The position numbers and the translations under genes are program-made. A stretch of DNA of 64,000 nt. Source: Rhodanobacter sp. DHG33 (GTDB taxonomy: Bacteria; Pseudomonadota; Gammaproteobacteria; Xanthomonadales; Rhodanobacteraceae). Positions 8,441-17,423 of this stretch are shown in pieces (position 1 is the stretch's first letter; each line of letters starts with the position of its first letter). The notes below the pieces were generated by a model that worked only from the letters and a program-made list of their open reading frames with translations, did not search any database and was not told the DNA's origin. The stretch is from contig NZ_JACYXM010000002.1 of NCBI RefSeq assembly GCF_014843005.1, positions 62,001 through 126,000 of the forward strand, in the 5' to 3' direction.

Positions 8441-8997
8441 TACGATGCGCCGCGTGCGCCGTAGGCGGCGAGGACGTCGCGCGCTTCGTCGCGCCGGATG
8501 TCGCGGCGCACGGCGATGCCGCGGCGGGAAAGCTCGCCGATCCAGTCGGCAGGGAGCGGGCCTTCGTCGAACTCGGTGAGTTGCTCCACGTCCTCGGCGC
8601 GCGCGCCGATCAGCAACTCGTCGACACCGGCCCACACCGTGGCGCCGAAGCACTGGCAGCACGGCTGCGCGCTGGTGGCCAGCGCGTAGCGGCCGCCGCC
8701 GGCATTGATGCGGAAGCTGGCGAGGCGCTGCTGCGCGCTCATGTAGGCCATCATTTCGGCATGCGCCACCGAGCAGGTCTGCGGCACCACGCGGTTCACG
8801 CCCACCGACACCACGCGGCCTTCCGCGTTGAACAGCGCGGCGCCGAACGGGCCGCCTTCGCCGTGCTCGATGTTGCGGCGGGCCAGCGCGATGGCAAGGC
8901 CCACGCGCTCCTCGTCGCTGACATAGGGGCGGCTGTCGTCGACCATCTCTGCGACCCAGGGCGGCAGGGTGAGGTGGATTTGCATCGGCAGGAACAT
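8437..8997 (-). CDS. Cytidine/deoxycytidylate-type nucleoside deaminase
   Basis: A 186-residue zinc deaminase. His79-Ala-Glu81 supplies the zinc ligand and catalytic base and Cys113/Cys116 (PCCQC) supply the other ligands. The spacing matches the guanine deaminase/tRNA adenosine deaminase branch of the superfamily, but the substrate cannot be called from motifs; a guanine or other purine deaminase is plausible. It lies six bases after glnS and overlaps the VTT gene by four, so glnS, the deaminase and the VTT gene look like one operon. Confidence 0.85.
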   Translation of the reverse strand: MFLPMQIHLTLPPWVAEMVDDSRPYVSDEERVGLAIALARRNIEHGEGGPFGAALFNAEGRVVSVGVNRVVPQTCSVAHAEMMAYMSAQQRLASFRINAGGGRYALATSAQPCCQCFGATVWAGVDELLIGARAEDVEQLTEFDEGPLPADWIGELSRRGIAVRRDIRRDEARDVLAAYGARGASY

Positions 8998-9003
8998 GGT
9001 GCC

Positions 9004-10761
9004 TCAGCCTTGTTTCGACCAGGTGTCACGCAGGGTCACCACGCGGTTGAACACCGGCGCATCGGCGCGATGGTCGACGCGGTCGGCCACGAAATAGCCC
9101 AGTCGCTCGAACTGGTAGCGCTGTTCCGGCTCCGCCTGTGCCGCGGCGGGCTCGACCCAGCCCCGTACCACGTACTTGGCCTCGGGATTGATGTGCGCGG
9201 TCCACGGCTGGCCGTCGTCTTCGGCATCCGGCGCGGGCACGTTGAACAGGCGGTCGTAGATGCGCACCTCGGCGGCCGCCGCGTGCGGCGCGCTGACCCA
9301 GTGGATGGTGCCCTTCACCTTGCGATCGGCGCCGGGCAGGCCCGCGCGCGATTCGGGATCGAGCGTGCAGCGCAGTTCCGCGATGTTGCCGGCGGCGTCC
9401 TTCAGCACTTCGTCGCACTTCACGATGCCGACGCCGCGCAGGCGCACTTCGCTGCCGGGCACCAGGCGCTTCCAGCCCTTGGGCGGCACTTCGGCGAAGT
9501 CCTCGCGCTCGATCCACAGCTCGCGCGCGAACGGCACCTGGCGCGTGCCGAAGCTCTCGTCCTTGGGATGGTTCGCGAAAGTCAGCGTTTCCGCGTGGCC
9601 TTCCGGCAGGTTGGTGATGACGAGCTTGAGCGGATCGAGCACGGCCATGCGGCGCGGTGCGCCGGCGTCCAGATCCTCGCGGATGCAGTTCTCGAGGATG
9701 GCGTAGTCGATCACGCTGTTCTGCTTGGAGATGCCCACGCGCTCGATCAGCAGGCGCAGGCCGGCGGGCGTGAAGCCGCGGCGGCGCATGCCGCGCAGGG
9801 TGTTCATGCGCGGATCGTCCCAGCCGTCGACGAAGCCCTCGGCGACGAGTTGCGCGAGCTTGCGCTTGCTGGTGATGCAGTAGCTGAGGTTGAGGCGCGA
9901 GAACTCGATCTGGCGCGGCTTGGCCGGCTTGGCCTCGAGGCCGGCGGCGACCACCGACTGCCACAGCTCCGGATGGTTCGGCAGATCCACCTTGTCCACG
10001 CACCAGTCGTAGAGCGGGCGATGGTCCTCGAACTCCAGCGTGCACAGCGAATGCGTGATGCCTTCCATCGCGTCGGACAGCGCGTGCGCGAAGTCGTACA
10101 TCGGGTAGATCGGCCACGCGTCGCCGGTGTTCTGGTGGACGACCTTGCGGATGCGGTACAGCGCCGGGTCGCGCAGGTTGATGTTGCCCGACGCCATGTC
10201 GATCTTGGCGCGCAGCGTGCGGCTGCCGTCGGCGAACTCGCCCGCGCGCATGCGCTGGAACAGGTCGAGGTTCTCCGCGACGCTGCGGTCGCGGTAGGGC
10301 GAGTTGCGACCCGGCGCGGTCAGCGTGCCGCGGTACTCGCGCATCTCGTCGGCGCTGAGGTCGTCCACGTAGGCCACGCCGTCCGCGATCAGCTTGAGCG
10401 CGGCGCGGTAGAACACGTCGAAGTAGTCCGAGGCGTGGCGCAGGTCGTGCCACTCGAAGCCCAGCCAGCGCACGTCGTCCTTGATGCCCTGCACGAACTC
10501 CGGGTCTTCCTTGCCGGGATTGGTGTCGTCCAGGCGCAGGTTGCACCAGCCGCCGAATTCGCGGGCGATGCCGAAAGACAGGCAGATCGCCTTGGCATGG
10601 CCGATGTGCAGGTAGCCGTTCGGCTCCGGCGGAAAGCGGGTGTGGATGGCGGCGTGCTTGCCCGAGCCCAGGTCCTCGCGGACGATCTGGCGGATGAAAT
10701 CGCGCGGGCCGTCGGCCGTCGTGGCGGCGGTGGACTCGGCGGGGCTGGGCGTGCTCGACAT
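9004..10761 (-). CDS. glnS: Glutaminyl-tRNA synthetase
   Basis: A 585-residue class I synthetase charging tRNA-Gln. [14 protein letters not shown] (residues 45-58) contains the HIGH motif, and TSKRKL near residue 297 is the KMSKS-equivalent. The Rossmann core is followed by the anticodon-binding beta-barrels. Length matches E. coli GlnS (554) with a slightly longer N-terminus. The start [10 protein letters not shown] is the only good ATG near the domain start. First gene of a probable three-gene unit with the deaminase and VTT protein. Confidence 0.96.
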   Translation of the reverse strand: MSSTPSPAESTAATTADGPRDFIRQIVREDLGSGKHAAIHTRFPPEPNGYLHIGHAKAICLSFGIAREFGGWCNLRLDDTNPGKEDPEFVQGIKDDVRWLGFEWHDLRHASDYFDVFYRAALKLIADGVAYVDDLSADEMREYRGTLTAPGRNSPYRDRSVAENLDLFQRMRAGEFADGSRTLRAKIDMASGNINLRDPALYRIRKVVHQNTGDAWPIYPMYDFAHALSDAMEGITHSLCTLEFEDHRPLYDWCVDKVDLPNHPELWQSVVAAGLEAKPAKPRQIEFSRLNLSYCITSKRKLAQLVAEGFVDGWDDPRMNTLRGMRRRGFTPAGLRLLIERVGISKQNSVIDYAILENCIREDLDAGAPRRMAVLDPLKLVITNLPEGHAETLTFANHPKDESFGTRQVPFARELWIEREDFAEVPPKGWKRLVPGSEVRLRGVGIVKCDEVLKDAAGNIAELRCTLDPESRAGLPGADRKVKGTIHWVSAPHAAAAEVRIYDRLFNVPAPDAEDDGQPWTAHINPEAKYVVRGWVEPAAAQAEPEQRYQFERLGYFVADRVDHRADAPVFNRVVTLRDTWSKQG

Positions 10762-10862
10762 GCAACGGCTCGTGGGGTGGCAAGGGAATCCGCAAAGTTT
10801 ACCCTGTCCCCGGTGGCCGTCGCAGGCTTGCCGTGGGGGCGCGGCGGGGCTAGCGTGCAGCC

Positions 10863-11141
10863 ATGCATACCGTTTACCGGGCCGAAAACCTGTTCGATGC
10901 GCACCTGGTGAAGGATGCGCTGGAGCACGCGCAGATCCCCGCCTTCATCGCCGGCGAATACCTCACCGGCGGCGTGGGCCAGTTGCCGGCGTTGGATTAT
11001 CTGGCGGTGATGGTGCCCGACTCCGGCGTGGAAGCTGCCGAAGGCATCGTGCGCGAAGTCGAAGCACAGCTGGCCGAGGCGCGCGAGGCGCTGCGCGAAT
11101 GGGACGAGGATCCCGGCATGCCGCTGGGCCAGCCCTGCTGA
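10863..11141 (+). CDS. DUF2007-family small protein
   Basis: A 92-residue acidic protein starting [20 protein letters not shown] and containing an [17 protein letters not shown] segment, the pattern of the DUF2007 'putative signal-transducing protein' family, which has a PII-like fold. No enzymatic residues are evident and the ligand is unknown. It ends 14 bases before apt and is probably co-transcribed with it. It diverges from glnS across a gap of about 100 bases that should hold both promoters. Confidence 0.8.
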   Translation: MHTVYRAENLFDAHLVKDALEHAQIPAFIAGEYLTGGVGQLPALDYLAVMVPDSGVEAAEGIVREVEAQLAEAREALREWDEDPGMPLGQPC

Positions 11142-11155
11142 CCGTGAAGGACACG

Positions 11156-11674
11156 ATGCACTCGATCGAAGCGCTGATACGCGCCGTACCGGATTTCCCC
11201 AAGCCTGGCGTGCTGTTCCGCGACGTCACGCCACTGCTGGCCGATGCGCGGGGTTTTGCGGACTGCATCGCCGCATTGGCTGAGCCATGGCGCGCTACCG
11301 GCGTACAGGCGGTGTGCGGGATCGAGGCGCGCGGCTTCATCTTTGGCTCCGGGCTGGCCCAGACGCTGGGTGCCGGCTTCGTGCCGCTGCGCAAGCCGGG
11401 CAAGCTGCCGCCGCCGATAGTGTCGGTGGAGTACCTGTTGGAATACGGCAGCGACCGTCTCGAGGCGCGCAGCGATGCGCTGCGTCCCGGCACGCGTGTG
11501 TTGCTGGCGGACGATGTGCTGGCTACCGGCGGCACGCTCGCCGCGGCGCAGGCGCTGGTAGCGCGTTTCGGCGCGGAGATAGTGGGTGCATCGGTGCTGA
11601 TCGAGCTGGAGGCGTTGCGAGGCCGGACACGCTGGACCGGCGGCCAGCCCTTGCATGCCCTGTTGCGATACTGA
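11156..11674 (+). CDS. apt: Adenine phosphoribosyltransferase
   Basis: A 172-residue purine-salvage enzyme making AMP from adenine and PRPP. The opening IRAVPDFPKPGVLFRDVTPLL is the Apt signature, GIEARGFIFG follows, and the PRPP-binding loop is VLLADDVLATGGT (about residues 116-128). The ATG at 11156 has GAAGGA at ideal spacing; a GTG at 11144 would add four residues. Length fits the family. Confidence 0.95.
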   Translation: MHSIEALIRAVPDFPKPGVLFRDVTPLLADARGFADCIAALAEPWRATGVQAVCGIEARGFIFGSGLAQTLGAGFVPLRKPGKLPPPIVSVEYLLEYGSDRLEARSDALRPGTRVLLADDVLATGGTLAAAQALVARFGAEIVGASVLIELEALRGRTRWTGGQPLHALLRY

Positions 11675-11690
11675 CCGCCAGGCACGATGA

Positions 11691-11729
11691 CGCGTGGCAG
11701 CGAATCATGATCGGCATCGCTGCCACGCG
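11691..11729. repeat. Perfect 13-bp inverted repeat between convergent genes
   Basis: Arms CGCGTGGCAGCGA and TCGCTGCCACGCG enclose a 13-base loop, 16 bases after apt. There is no T tract on either side, so it is either a weak bidirectional terminator or an mRNA 3' stabiliser. The 175-base gap to the next stop codon otherwise shows nothing recognisable. Confidence 0.5.
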
Positions 11730-11849
11730 GAGTTATCGGGGCGCGCGGAATCGCCTGGGCCAAGGCGGTGTCCCCACCAGCCGCGTTTGCCACTCCGCTG
11801 CTTCGTGTCGCGGATGAGCATGGGCGAGACGCGTTGAAACGACCGCATG

Positions 11850-12482
11850 CTATTGCGTGCTGGGCGATGCCGGAGCGGCGTGCGCTGCAGATGAATCGAC
11901 CGAGGTGACATAGAACAGTTCGCAGGCGCCATCGCCCGTGTCGTCACGCGTGAGCGAGGTGCGCCAGTGCCAGCCGTCCGGCCGGTCGGCATCCACGAGG
12001 AAACCATCGAGCGCCACCACCTGGCCCACGCGCACGCGTGCCAGTTCGCGACGCACGCCGACGTCGGCGGGGATCAGGTGCATGTTGGCGCTGTGCGTCT
12101 CGATTTCGCGGCGCGGTATCGGGAACTGCTGCACGTGCCAGTAGTAGAAGCGGCCGGATTGCGAGATGTCGACATCTTTCAGCACGCTGCTGTCGGACAT
12201 GCGGCCCCAGCCCAGCGCGAAGTCCTCCGGCACCAGCGCCGCGCCGACGTCGAAGTGGTAATGCTCGGTGGACAGCACACGCGCCACGAGGTCGAATTTC
12301 GCGCGTGGCGTGAGCGTGAAGTCGCCGAAGCGGATCGGTTGCATCGGCTCGTCCAGCGCCGTCTGCACGGGATCGTCCGGCGCCAGCTCGCCCGGCCCCG
12401 GGTGCAGCGGCCGCGCGTGCCACCACGACCAGCCGCCCCAGAGCGCAAGCAGGATGGCAGCGATGAGCCAAGGGCGGCGCAT
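11850..12482 (-). CDS. Unknown membrane-anchored protein
   Basis: A 210-residue protein I do not recognise. An N-terminal hydrophobic helix (LIAAILLALWGGWSWW, about residues 5-20) anchors it with the remainder outside the cytoplasm. The body has a long region with GDFTLTPRAKFDLVARVL, a Trp/Tyr-rich centre around YYWHVQQFP and an Ala/Ser/Pro-rich tail. Coding bias and the lack of any competing frame support it as real. It lies 32 bases after oxyR on the same strand and may be in that transcript. Possibly a conserved Xanthomonadales protein. Confidence 0.7.
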   Translation of the reverse strand: MRRPWLIAAILLALWGGWSWWHARPLHPGPGELAPDDPVQTALDEPMQPIRFGDFTLTPRAKFDLVARVLSTEHYHFDVGAALVPEDFALGWGRMSDSSVLKDVDISQSGRFYYWHVQQFPIPRREIETHSANMHLIPADVGVRRELARVRVGQVVALDGFLVDADRPDGWHWRTSLTRDDTGDGACELFYVTSVDSSAAHAAPASPSTQ

Positions 12483-12514
12483 TCAGCGAGGCTGCCGGGT
12501 GCGCATCGTGGCCG

Positions 12515-13468
12515 TCATGCGGATGCGGAACGCTTTGCACCAGTGGCTGGCGCGACGACATCGCGCGGATCGAGCAGCCCCTTCGGCAGGTCGCGGAGCA
12601 CGCCGGCGAGCTGCTTGAGGAAACCGCCCATGGCCGAACTCTTGCGCCACAGCATCGCGATGCGCCGGCTGGGCGGGTGGCTGCCGCGGAATTCGATCAG
12701 CCGCACGTTGGGCGCCTGCGCCACCGGCGGTTTCACCGCGAGGGTGGGCAGCAGGGTGATGCCGACTTCGGCGGCCACCATCTGGCGCAGGGTTTCCAGG
12801 CTGGTGGCGCGGAAGCCGCTTTTCTCGCCGGCGCCGGCGAGCTGGCAGACTTCCAGTGCCTGGTCGCGCAGGCAGTGGCCGTCTTCCAGCAGCAACAGGC
12901 TCTGGTCGCCGAGGTCGGTCAGCTTCAGCGAAGGCCGTTTGGCCAGCGGATGCGATTGCGGCACGGCGAGCAGGAAGGGTTCTTCGAACAGGAATTCCGC
13001 GTGCAGGCTTTCGTCATGCATCGGCAGTGCGAGGATGCCGGCGTCGAGGCGGCCTTCGCGCAGGCGGCGCAGCACCTCTTCGGTTTTTTCCTCCACCAGC
13101 AGCAGTTCCAGCCGCGGAAAGCGTTCGCGCACCCGCGGCACCACGTGCGGCAACAGGTAAGGGCCGAGGGTTGGGAAGATGCCCAGTCGCACCGTACCGG
13201 ATTCGGGGTCCAGCGTGCGCCGCGCGATGCCCCGGATCTGTTCCACCTCGTTGAGTACGTCGCGCGCGCGCGCGGCGATTTCGCGGCCCACGTCGGTGAG
13301 CAGCACCTTGCGCGGCGTGCGTTCCACCAGCGCCACGCCGAGCTCTTCCTCCAGCTTCTTGATCTGCGTGGACAGCGTGGGCTGGCTGACGAAGCAGGCT
13401 TCCGCCGCGCGGCCGAAATGGCGCTGCTCGGCGAGTGCCACCAGGTAGTGAAGGTCGCGCAGGTTCAT
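12515..13468 (-). CDS. oxyR: OxyR, peroxide-sensing LysR-type regulator
   Basis: A 317-residue LysR-family protein with an N-terminal winged helix (MNLRDLHYLVALAEQRHFGR) and a C-terminal sensor domain. The sensor contains GHCLRDQALEVC, with Cys199 and Cys208 at exactly the E. coli OxyR numbering; these form the disulfide on exposure to hydrogen peroxide. The basic Ala-rich tail after residue 300 is extra. An OxyR-type half-site lies 15 bases before the start, suggesting autoregulation. Its divergent neighbour is the M1 aminopeptidase. Confidence 0.93.
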   Translation of the reverse strand: MNLRDLHYLVALAEQRHFGRAAEACFVSQPTLSTQIKKLEEELGVALVERTPRKVLLTDVGREIAARARDVLNEVEQIRGIARRTLDPESGTVRLGIFPTLGPYLLPHVVPRVRERFPRLELLLVEEKTEEVLRRLREGRLDAGILALPMHDESLHAEFLFEEPFLLAVPQSHPLAKRPSLKLTDLGDQSLLLLEDGHCLRDQALEVCQLAGAGEKSGFRATSLETLRQMVAAEVGITLLPTLAVKPPVAQAPNVRLIEFRGSHPPSRRIAMLWRKSSAMGGFLKQLAGVLRDLPKGLLDPRDVVAPATGAKRSASA

Positions 13469-13482
13469 GGCAGGCTCTCGTC

Positions 13483-13497
13483 ATAGACGTTGGCTAT
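13483..13497. promoter_or_regulatory. Candidate OxyR half-operator
   Basis: ATAG at 13483-13486 and CTAT at 13494-13497 are separated by exactly seven bases, the half-site of the OxyR consensus ATAG-N7-CTAT-N7-ATAG-N7-CTAT. The second half in phase is poor (GATG, TTGA). An overlapping dyad TGGCTA/TAGCCA spans 13491-13515. It lies just upstream of the oxyR start, a normal place for LysR autoregulation. Confidence 0.45.
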
Positions 13498-13622
13498 GGA
13501 ATTAGATGTTAGCCATTGATCCGTCTGGCGCAAGCAAGGCGCCGCGCATGCCTTATGGCACTGTGTGGAAAGTCATGCCGGACCTAGCGTGCAGGGTTAC
13601 TTCAACCCATGGAGAACCCGCC

Positions 13623-16304
13623 ATGCGCCGTCACATCCGTCCTTTCCTGTTCACCGCGCTGGCTGCCAGCTGCAGCATGGCCTTCGCCGCATCCACCGAC
13701 CAGGCGCCCACGGGCCGCCTGCCGTCGTGGGCCGTGCCGCAGTCCTACCAGATCGCCTTCAAGGTGGACCCGGCGCAGGCCGATTTCTCCGGCACCACCA
13801 CGATCAAGGTGAAGCTCACCCAGGCTTCCGACCATGTGTGGCTGGACGGCGCCGAGCTGAAGGTGTCGAAGGTGACGGTGACGGACGCGGCGGGCAAGAG
13901 CCGCGACGCCAAGTACGTGGAAGCCGATCCCAAGGCCGGCGTGGCGCGCGTCGATTTCGGCGGCACGCTGCCGGCCGGCGAGATCACGCTGCAGTTCGAC
14001 TACACCGCGCCGCTCAATGCGCAGCTGCAGGGCCTCTACAAGGTCACCGCCAAGGGCCAGCCCTACGCGATGACGCAGATGGAGCCGATCAGCGCGCGCT
14101 TCGCCTTCCCGAGCTTCGACGAGCCGGGCTTCAAGACGCCGTTCGACATCTCCATCACTCTGCCCGAGAAGGACGTGGCGGTGGCGAACACGCAGCAGGT
14201 CAGCGAAAAGGCCGCCGGCCAGGGCTGGAAGACGGTGACCTTCGCGCAGACGCTGCCGCTGCCCACCTATCTGGTGGCCTTTGCCGTCGGTCCGTGGGAC
14301 ATCACGCCGACCGCGGAAATCTCGCCCGATGCCTACCGCAGCAAGCCGCTGCCGCTGCGCGGCATCGCTTCCGCGGGCGAGGCGCACCGCATGAGCCACG
14401 TGATCTCCGAAACGCCGAGCATCATCCACGCGCTGGAGAACTACTACGGCTTCGGCTATCCGTGGGACAAGCTGGACGTGCTCGCGGCACCGGACTTCGC
14501 CGCCGGCGCGATGGAGAACGCCGGCCTGGTCACCTTCCGCGACTGGCTGCTGCTGCTCGACAAGGATTCGCCGGCGCGCAACGTGCGCGGCTCGTTCAAC
14601 GTCACCGCGCACGAGCTGGCCCATCAGTGGACCGGCGACACCGTGACGCTGGCCTGGTGGAACGACATCTGGCTCAACGAGGCCTTCGCCACCTGGATGC
14701 AGGAGAAGGTCACCGAGGAAGTGCACCCCGAATACCGCGCCGACCTCGACCGCGTGCGTGGCGCGCAGGGCGCGATGGCCAACGACAGCCTGGTCAGCGC
14801 GCGCAAGATCCGCCAGCCGATCACCGGCAACGGCGACATCATGACCGCCTTCGACGGCATCACCTACCAGAAGGGTGCCTCGGTGATCGGCATGTTCGAG
14901 AACTACGTGGGCGAGCAGACCTTCCAGAAGGGCATGCACGCTTACATCGAGGCGCACAAGTTCGGCAACGCGACCGCGGACGACCTGGTCAACGCCATCG
15001 CCACCGCCGCGGGCAAGGGCGACGACTTCAAGCATGCGTTCAAGAGCTTCCTCGACCAGTCCGGCGTGCCCTACGTGCAGACCGCGCTGGAGCAGAAGAA
15101 CGGTCAGACCGTGCTGACGCTGAAGCAGAGCCGCTATCTGCCGCTGGGCAGCCATGGCGACAGCCAGCGCATCTGGGGCATCCCGGTGTGCGTGCGCTAC
15201 GGCACCGCCGACGGCAGCAAGGTGGCCTGCGAGATGCTCGACAAGGCCACGGGCTCGGTGGCGCTGCCCGGCGCCAGCAACCCCACCTGGGTGATGCCGA
15301 ACGCGAACGCCGCCGGCTATTACCGCTTCAGCCTGGGCAAGAATGAATTGGCCGCGCTGACCAAGGAAGTCGCCAAGCTCAGCGACACCGAGCAGCTGGC
15401 CTATGCCGACGCGATCCACGCCAGCTTCGAGCACGGCGACCTCGATGCCGGCCAGGCGCTGGCCGCGCTCCAACCGCTCACGGCATCCAAGACCAGCCAG
15501 GTGTCCACCGCCCCGCTGGGCCAGGTCAGCTGGATCTACCACCACGTGGCCAAGACGGATGCCCAGCGCGCGCGCATCGCCGACTGGGTGAAGGCCGCCT
15601 ACCTGCCCAAGCTCGAAGCACTGGGTTACCAGCGCAAGGCCGGCGAGTCGGACGACGATTCCCTGCTGCGCAGCACCCTGGCCAGCGAGCTTGGCCTCGA
15701 CTACAAGCTGCCCGAAGTGCGTGCGGAACTGCTCAAGCAGGGCGAAGCCGCGCTGCAGAAGGGTGCGGATGGCCGCCTGAATCTCACTGCGGCCAACCCC
15801 GACCTGCTCGGCGAGGCGCTGGGCGTGGCCGTGCAGACGCAGGGCAAGAGCGCGGTGGATGCGCTGATCGCCGAACTGCCGCAGACCAGCGATCCGGCGC
15901 TGCGCAACGGCATCCTGGGCGGTCTCGCCAGCGTCGACGATCCCGCGCTTGCGGAGCAGGTGCGCGACTTCGCGATCAGCAAGCCGGTGAAGGTGGGCGA
16001 GATGGCCTCGCTGCTGCGTTCGGGCCGCGACACGCCGGCCCAGCGCGACGCGATGTGGACGTGGTTCACCGGCCACTACCCGCAGATCCTCGGGCGCACC
16101 GGCAGCTTCGCCGGCGGCGCGTTGCCGATGCTGGCGGGAGCAGGCGGTTGCTCCACTGGTGAAGCGCAGCGCTTGCAGTCGTTCTTCAAGCCGCGCATGA
16201 ACGATGCCGCAGGCATCTCGCGCGGCCTGGCGCAGACCTCCGAGTCCATCGAGCTGTGCGCGGCGCTGGCCGCCAAGCAGAGCCCGGCCTCGATCACGCG
16301 CTGA
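13623..16304 (+). CDS. Secreted M1-family metallo-aminopeptidase
   Basis: An 893-residue zinc aminopeptidase. The signal peptide (MRRHIRPFLFTALAASCSMAFA) points to periplasm or outside. GAMEN (residues 295-299) binds the peptide N-terminus, and HELAHQW (330-336) with Glu353 in NEAFATW forms the HEXXH-X18-E zinc site. The C-terminal half (about 540-880) is a helical ERAP1-like domain. The start at 13623 has GGAG upstream and begins the signal; the earlier in-frame ATG at 13506 would bury it. It is likely a peptide-degrading enzyme, distinct from cytosolic PepN. Confidence 0.93.
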   Translation: MRRHIRPFLFTALAASCSMAFAASTDQAPTGRLPSWAVPQSYQIAFKVDPAQADFSGTTTIKVKLTQASDHVWLDGAELKVSKVTVTDAAGKSRDAKYVEADPKAGVARVDFGGTLPAGEITLQFDYTAPLNAQLQGLYKVTAKGQPYAMTQMEPISARFAFPSFDEPGFKTPFDISITLPEKDVAVANTQQVSEKAAGQGWKTVTFAQTLPLPTYLVAFAVGPWDITPTAEISPDAYRSKPLPLRGIASAGEAHRMSHVISETPSIIHALENYYGFGYPWDKLDVLAAPDFAAGAMENAGLVTFRDWLLLLDKDSPARNVRGSFNVTAHELAHQWTGDTVTLAWWNDIWLNEAFATWMQEKVTEEVHPEYRADLDRVRGAQGAMANDSLVSARKIRQPITGNGDIMTAFDGITYQKGASVIGMFENYVGEQTFQKGMHAYIEAHKFGNATADDLVNAIATAAGKGDDFKHAFKSFLDQSGVPYVQTALEQKNGQTVLTLKQSRYLPLGSHGDSQRIWGIPVCVRYGTADGSKVACEMLDKATGSVALPGASNPTWVMPNANAAGYYRFSLGKNELAALTKEVAKLSDTEQLAYADAIHASFEHGDLDAGQALAALQPLTASKTSQVSTAPLGQVSWIYHHVAKTDAQRARIADWVKAAYLPKLEALGYQRKAGESDDDSLLRSTLASELGLDYKLPEVRAELLKQGEAALQKGADGRLNLTAANPDLLGEALGVAVQTQGKSAVDALIAELPQTSDPALRNGILGGLASVDDPALAEQVRDFAISKPVKVGEMASLLRSGRDTPAQRDAMWTWFTGHYPQILGRTGSFAGGALPMLAGAGGCSTGEAQRLQSFFKPRMNDAAGISRGLAQTSESIELCAALAAKQSPASITR

Positions 16305-16323
16305 CCGGTCCGCGGCGTGACCG

Positions 16324-16357
16324 CGACAAGCCCCGCCGCGGCGGGGCTTGTCGTTTT
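16324..16357 (+). terminator. Rho-independent terminator after the aminopeptidase
   Basis: Thirteen-base arms CGACAAGCCCCGC and GCGGGGCTTGTCG with a CGCG loop are followed by TTTT, 20 bases after the stop codon. Confidence 0.9.
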
Positions 16358-16422
16358 AAGGCTTATGGCTGTCGTAGCATGGCCATCCAATCAACCCACC
16401 GACATCGTCTACAGGGGGACGC

Positions 16423-17388
16423 ATGATCGAGCTGGAAATCCAGGCGCTCGCGTTGCAACGCGAGGGCCTGCTCATCGAGGTCGGCCGTCTGGCCGGCACC
16501 TGCGGCTACACCCTCGTGCGGCAACGCCAGGTGCAGGACCCGCACGGTACTTTGCTCACCATGGTCGTGCGCGGCTCGTGGTTCAAGAAGCGCGCGCTGC
16601 GGACGGTGTTGGCGACGTGCGATCGCCTCGTCAGCTTCGAGCTGTACCCGGTCGTCGAAGGCCAGCAGCGCGAGCATTTCGCCGCCACGAACAAGACCGT
16701 TTCCAACTACGTGCCGCCGCCGGCGCCGCCGCCCGAGCCGGTCGAGGAAGCCGTCGGGGAAGCGGTCGAGGAAGTGGCTGTCGCCAGCGTCGAGGAAACT
16801 GCGCCCGCACCCGTGCCCACGGTGCAGGCACCCGTGCCCGCACCGGCGGAATCGTTCGAGGCATTCCTCGTGGTCCATGCGCCCGCACCGGCGCCCGCGC
16901 CAGCGGAGCCTCCGCCCGAACCCTATGTGGAAGTAGTCGCGCTGGAGGCGGATGCCGCGGCCGTGGACAAGACGCTGGCCTCGCTGGAATACGACTACCC
17001 GCGCATCGTGCCCAGCCTGCTGGCGCTGGCTCGCAAGGTCGACGAAGGCGCGCGCGAATCCTCGCTGCGGCTCGCCGGTCAACGCGTCGGGGCGTGGCTG
17101 CACGCGCGCGAATACGCCATGGATACCGGCTTGCCGCTGGATGCCGCCATGGCTTCCATCGGTGCGCCCGCATTGCATGCCTTTGCCGAGGTGGATCTGC
17201 AGGTCGACCAGTTGCATATCCGCCAGAGCCCGTTGTGCCAGGACGAGGGCCATTCCGGCTGCAGTTTCTACAGCGGATTCATCGAAGGTTTGCTCAGTCC
17301 TGCGATCGCGCCACGCGGCCTGTCGATTTTCCCCGTCTGCTGCCGCAGCTTCGGGGCCGACCATTGCGTGTTGGCCGTGTCGGAGTGA
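16423..17388 (+). CDS. Unknown protein with Pro/Ala linker and V4R-like C-terminus
   Basis: A 321-residue protein. Residues 1-80 look like a small alpha/beta domain, perhaps ACT-like (MIELEIQALALQREGLLIEV). Residues about 88-170 are a low-complexity Pro/Ala/Val/Glu linker. Residues about 180-321 end with CQDEGHSGCSFYSGFIEGLL and VCCRSFGADHCVLAV, a Cys/Gly pattern like the V4R (4-vinyl-reductase/hydrocarbon-binding) domain. A small-molecule or metal sensor is possible but unproven. It lies between a terminator and prmC; the 35-base gap to prmC allows co-transcription. Confidence 0.65.
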   Translation: MIELEIQALALQREGLLIEVGRLAGTCGYTLVRQRQVQDPHGTLLTMVVRGSWFKKRALRTVLATCDRLVSFELYPVVEGQQREHFAATNKTVSNYVPPPAPPPEPVEEAVGEAVEEVAVASVEETAPAPVPTVQAPVPAPAESFEAFLVVHAPAPAPAPAEPPPEPYVEVVALEADAAAVDKTLASLEYDYPRIVPSLLALARKVDEGARESSLRLAGQRVGAWLHAREYAMDTGLPLDAAMASIGAPALHAFAEVDLQVDQLHIRQSPLCQDEGHSGCSFYSGFIEGLLSPAIAPRGLSIFPVCCRSFGADHCVLAVSE

Positions 17389-17423
17389 ACTTGTACCGGT
17401 AAGGCATCGCGTAGACTGCGCCC

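Noticed and set aside
8581-10911. A 776-codon + strand frame across glnS
   Set aside because: Antisense shadow of glnS and the deaminase; no domain and no ribosome site.
13602-16076. An 824-codon frame on the minus strand under the aminopeptidase
   Set aside because: Shadow of the M1 aminopeptidase gene, which has full motifs, a signal peptide and a terminator.
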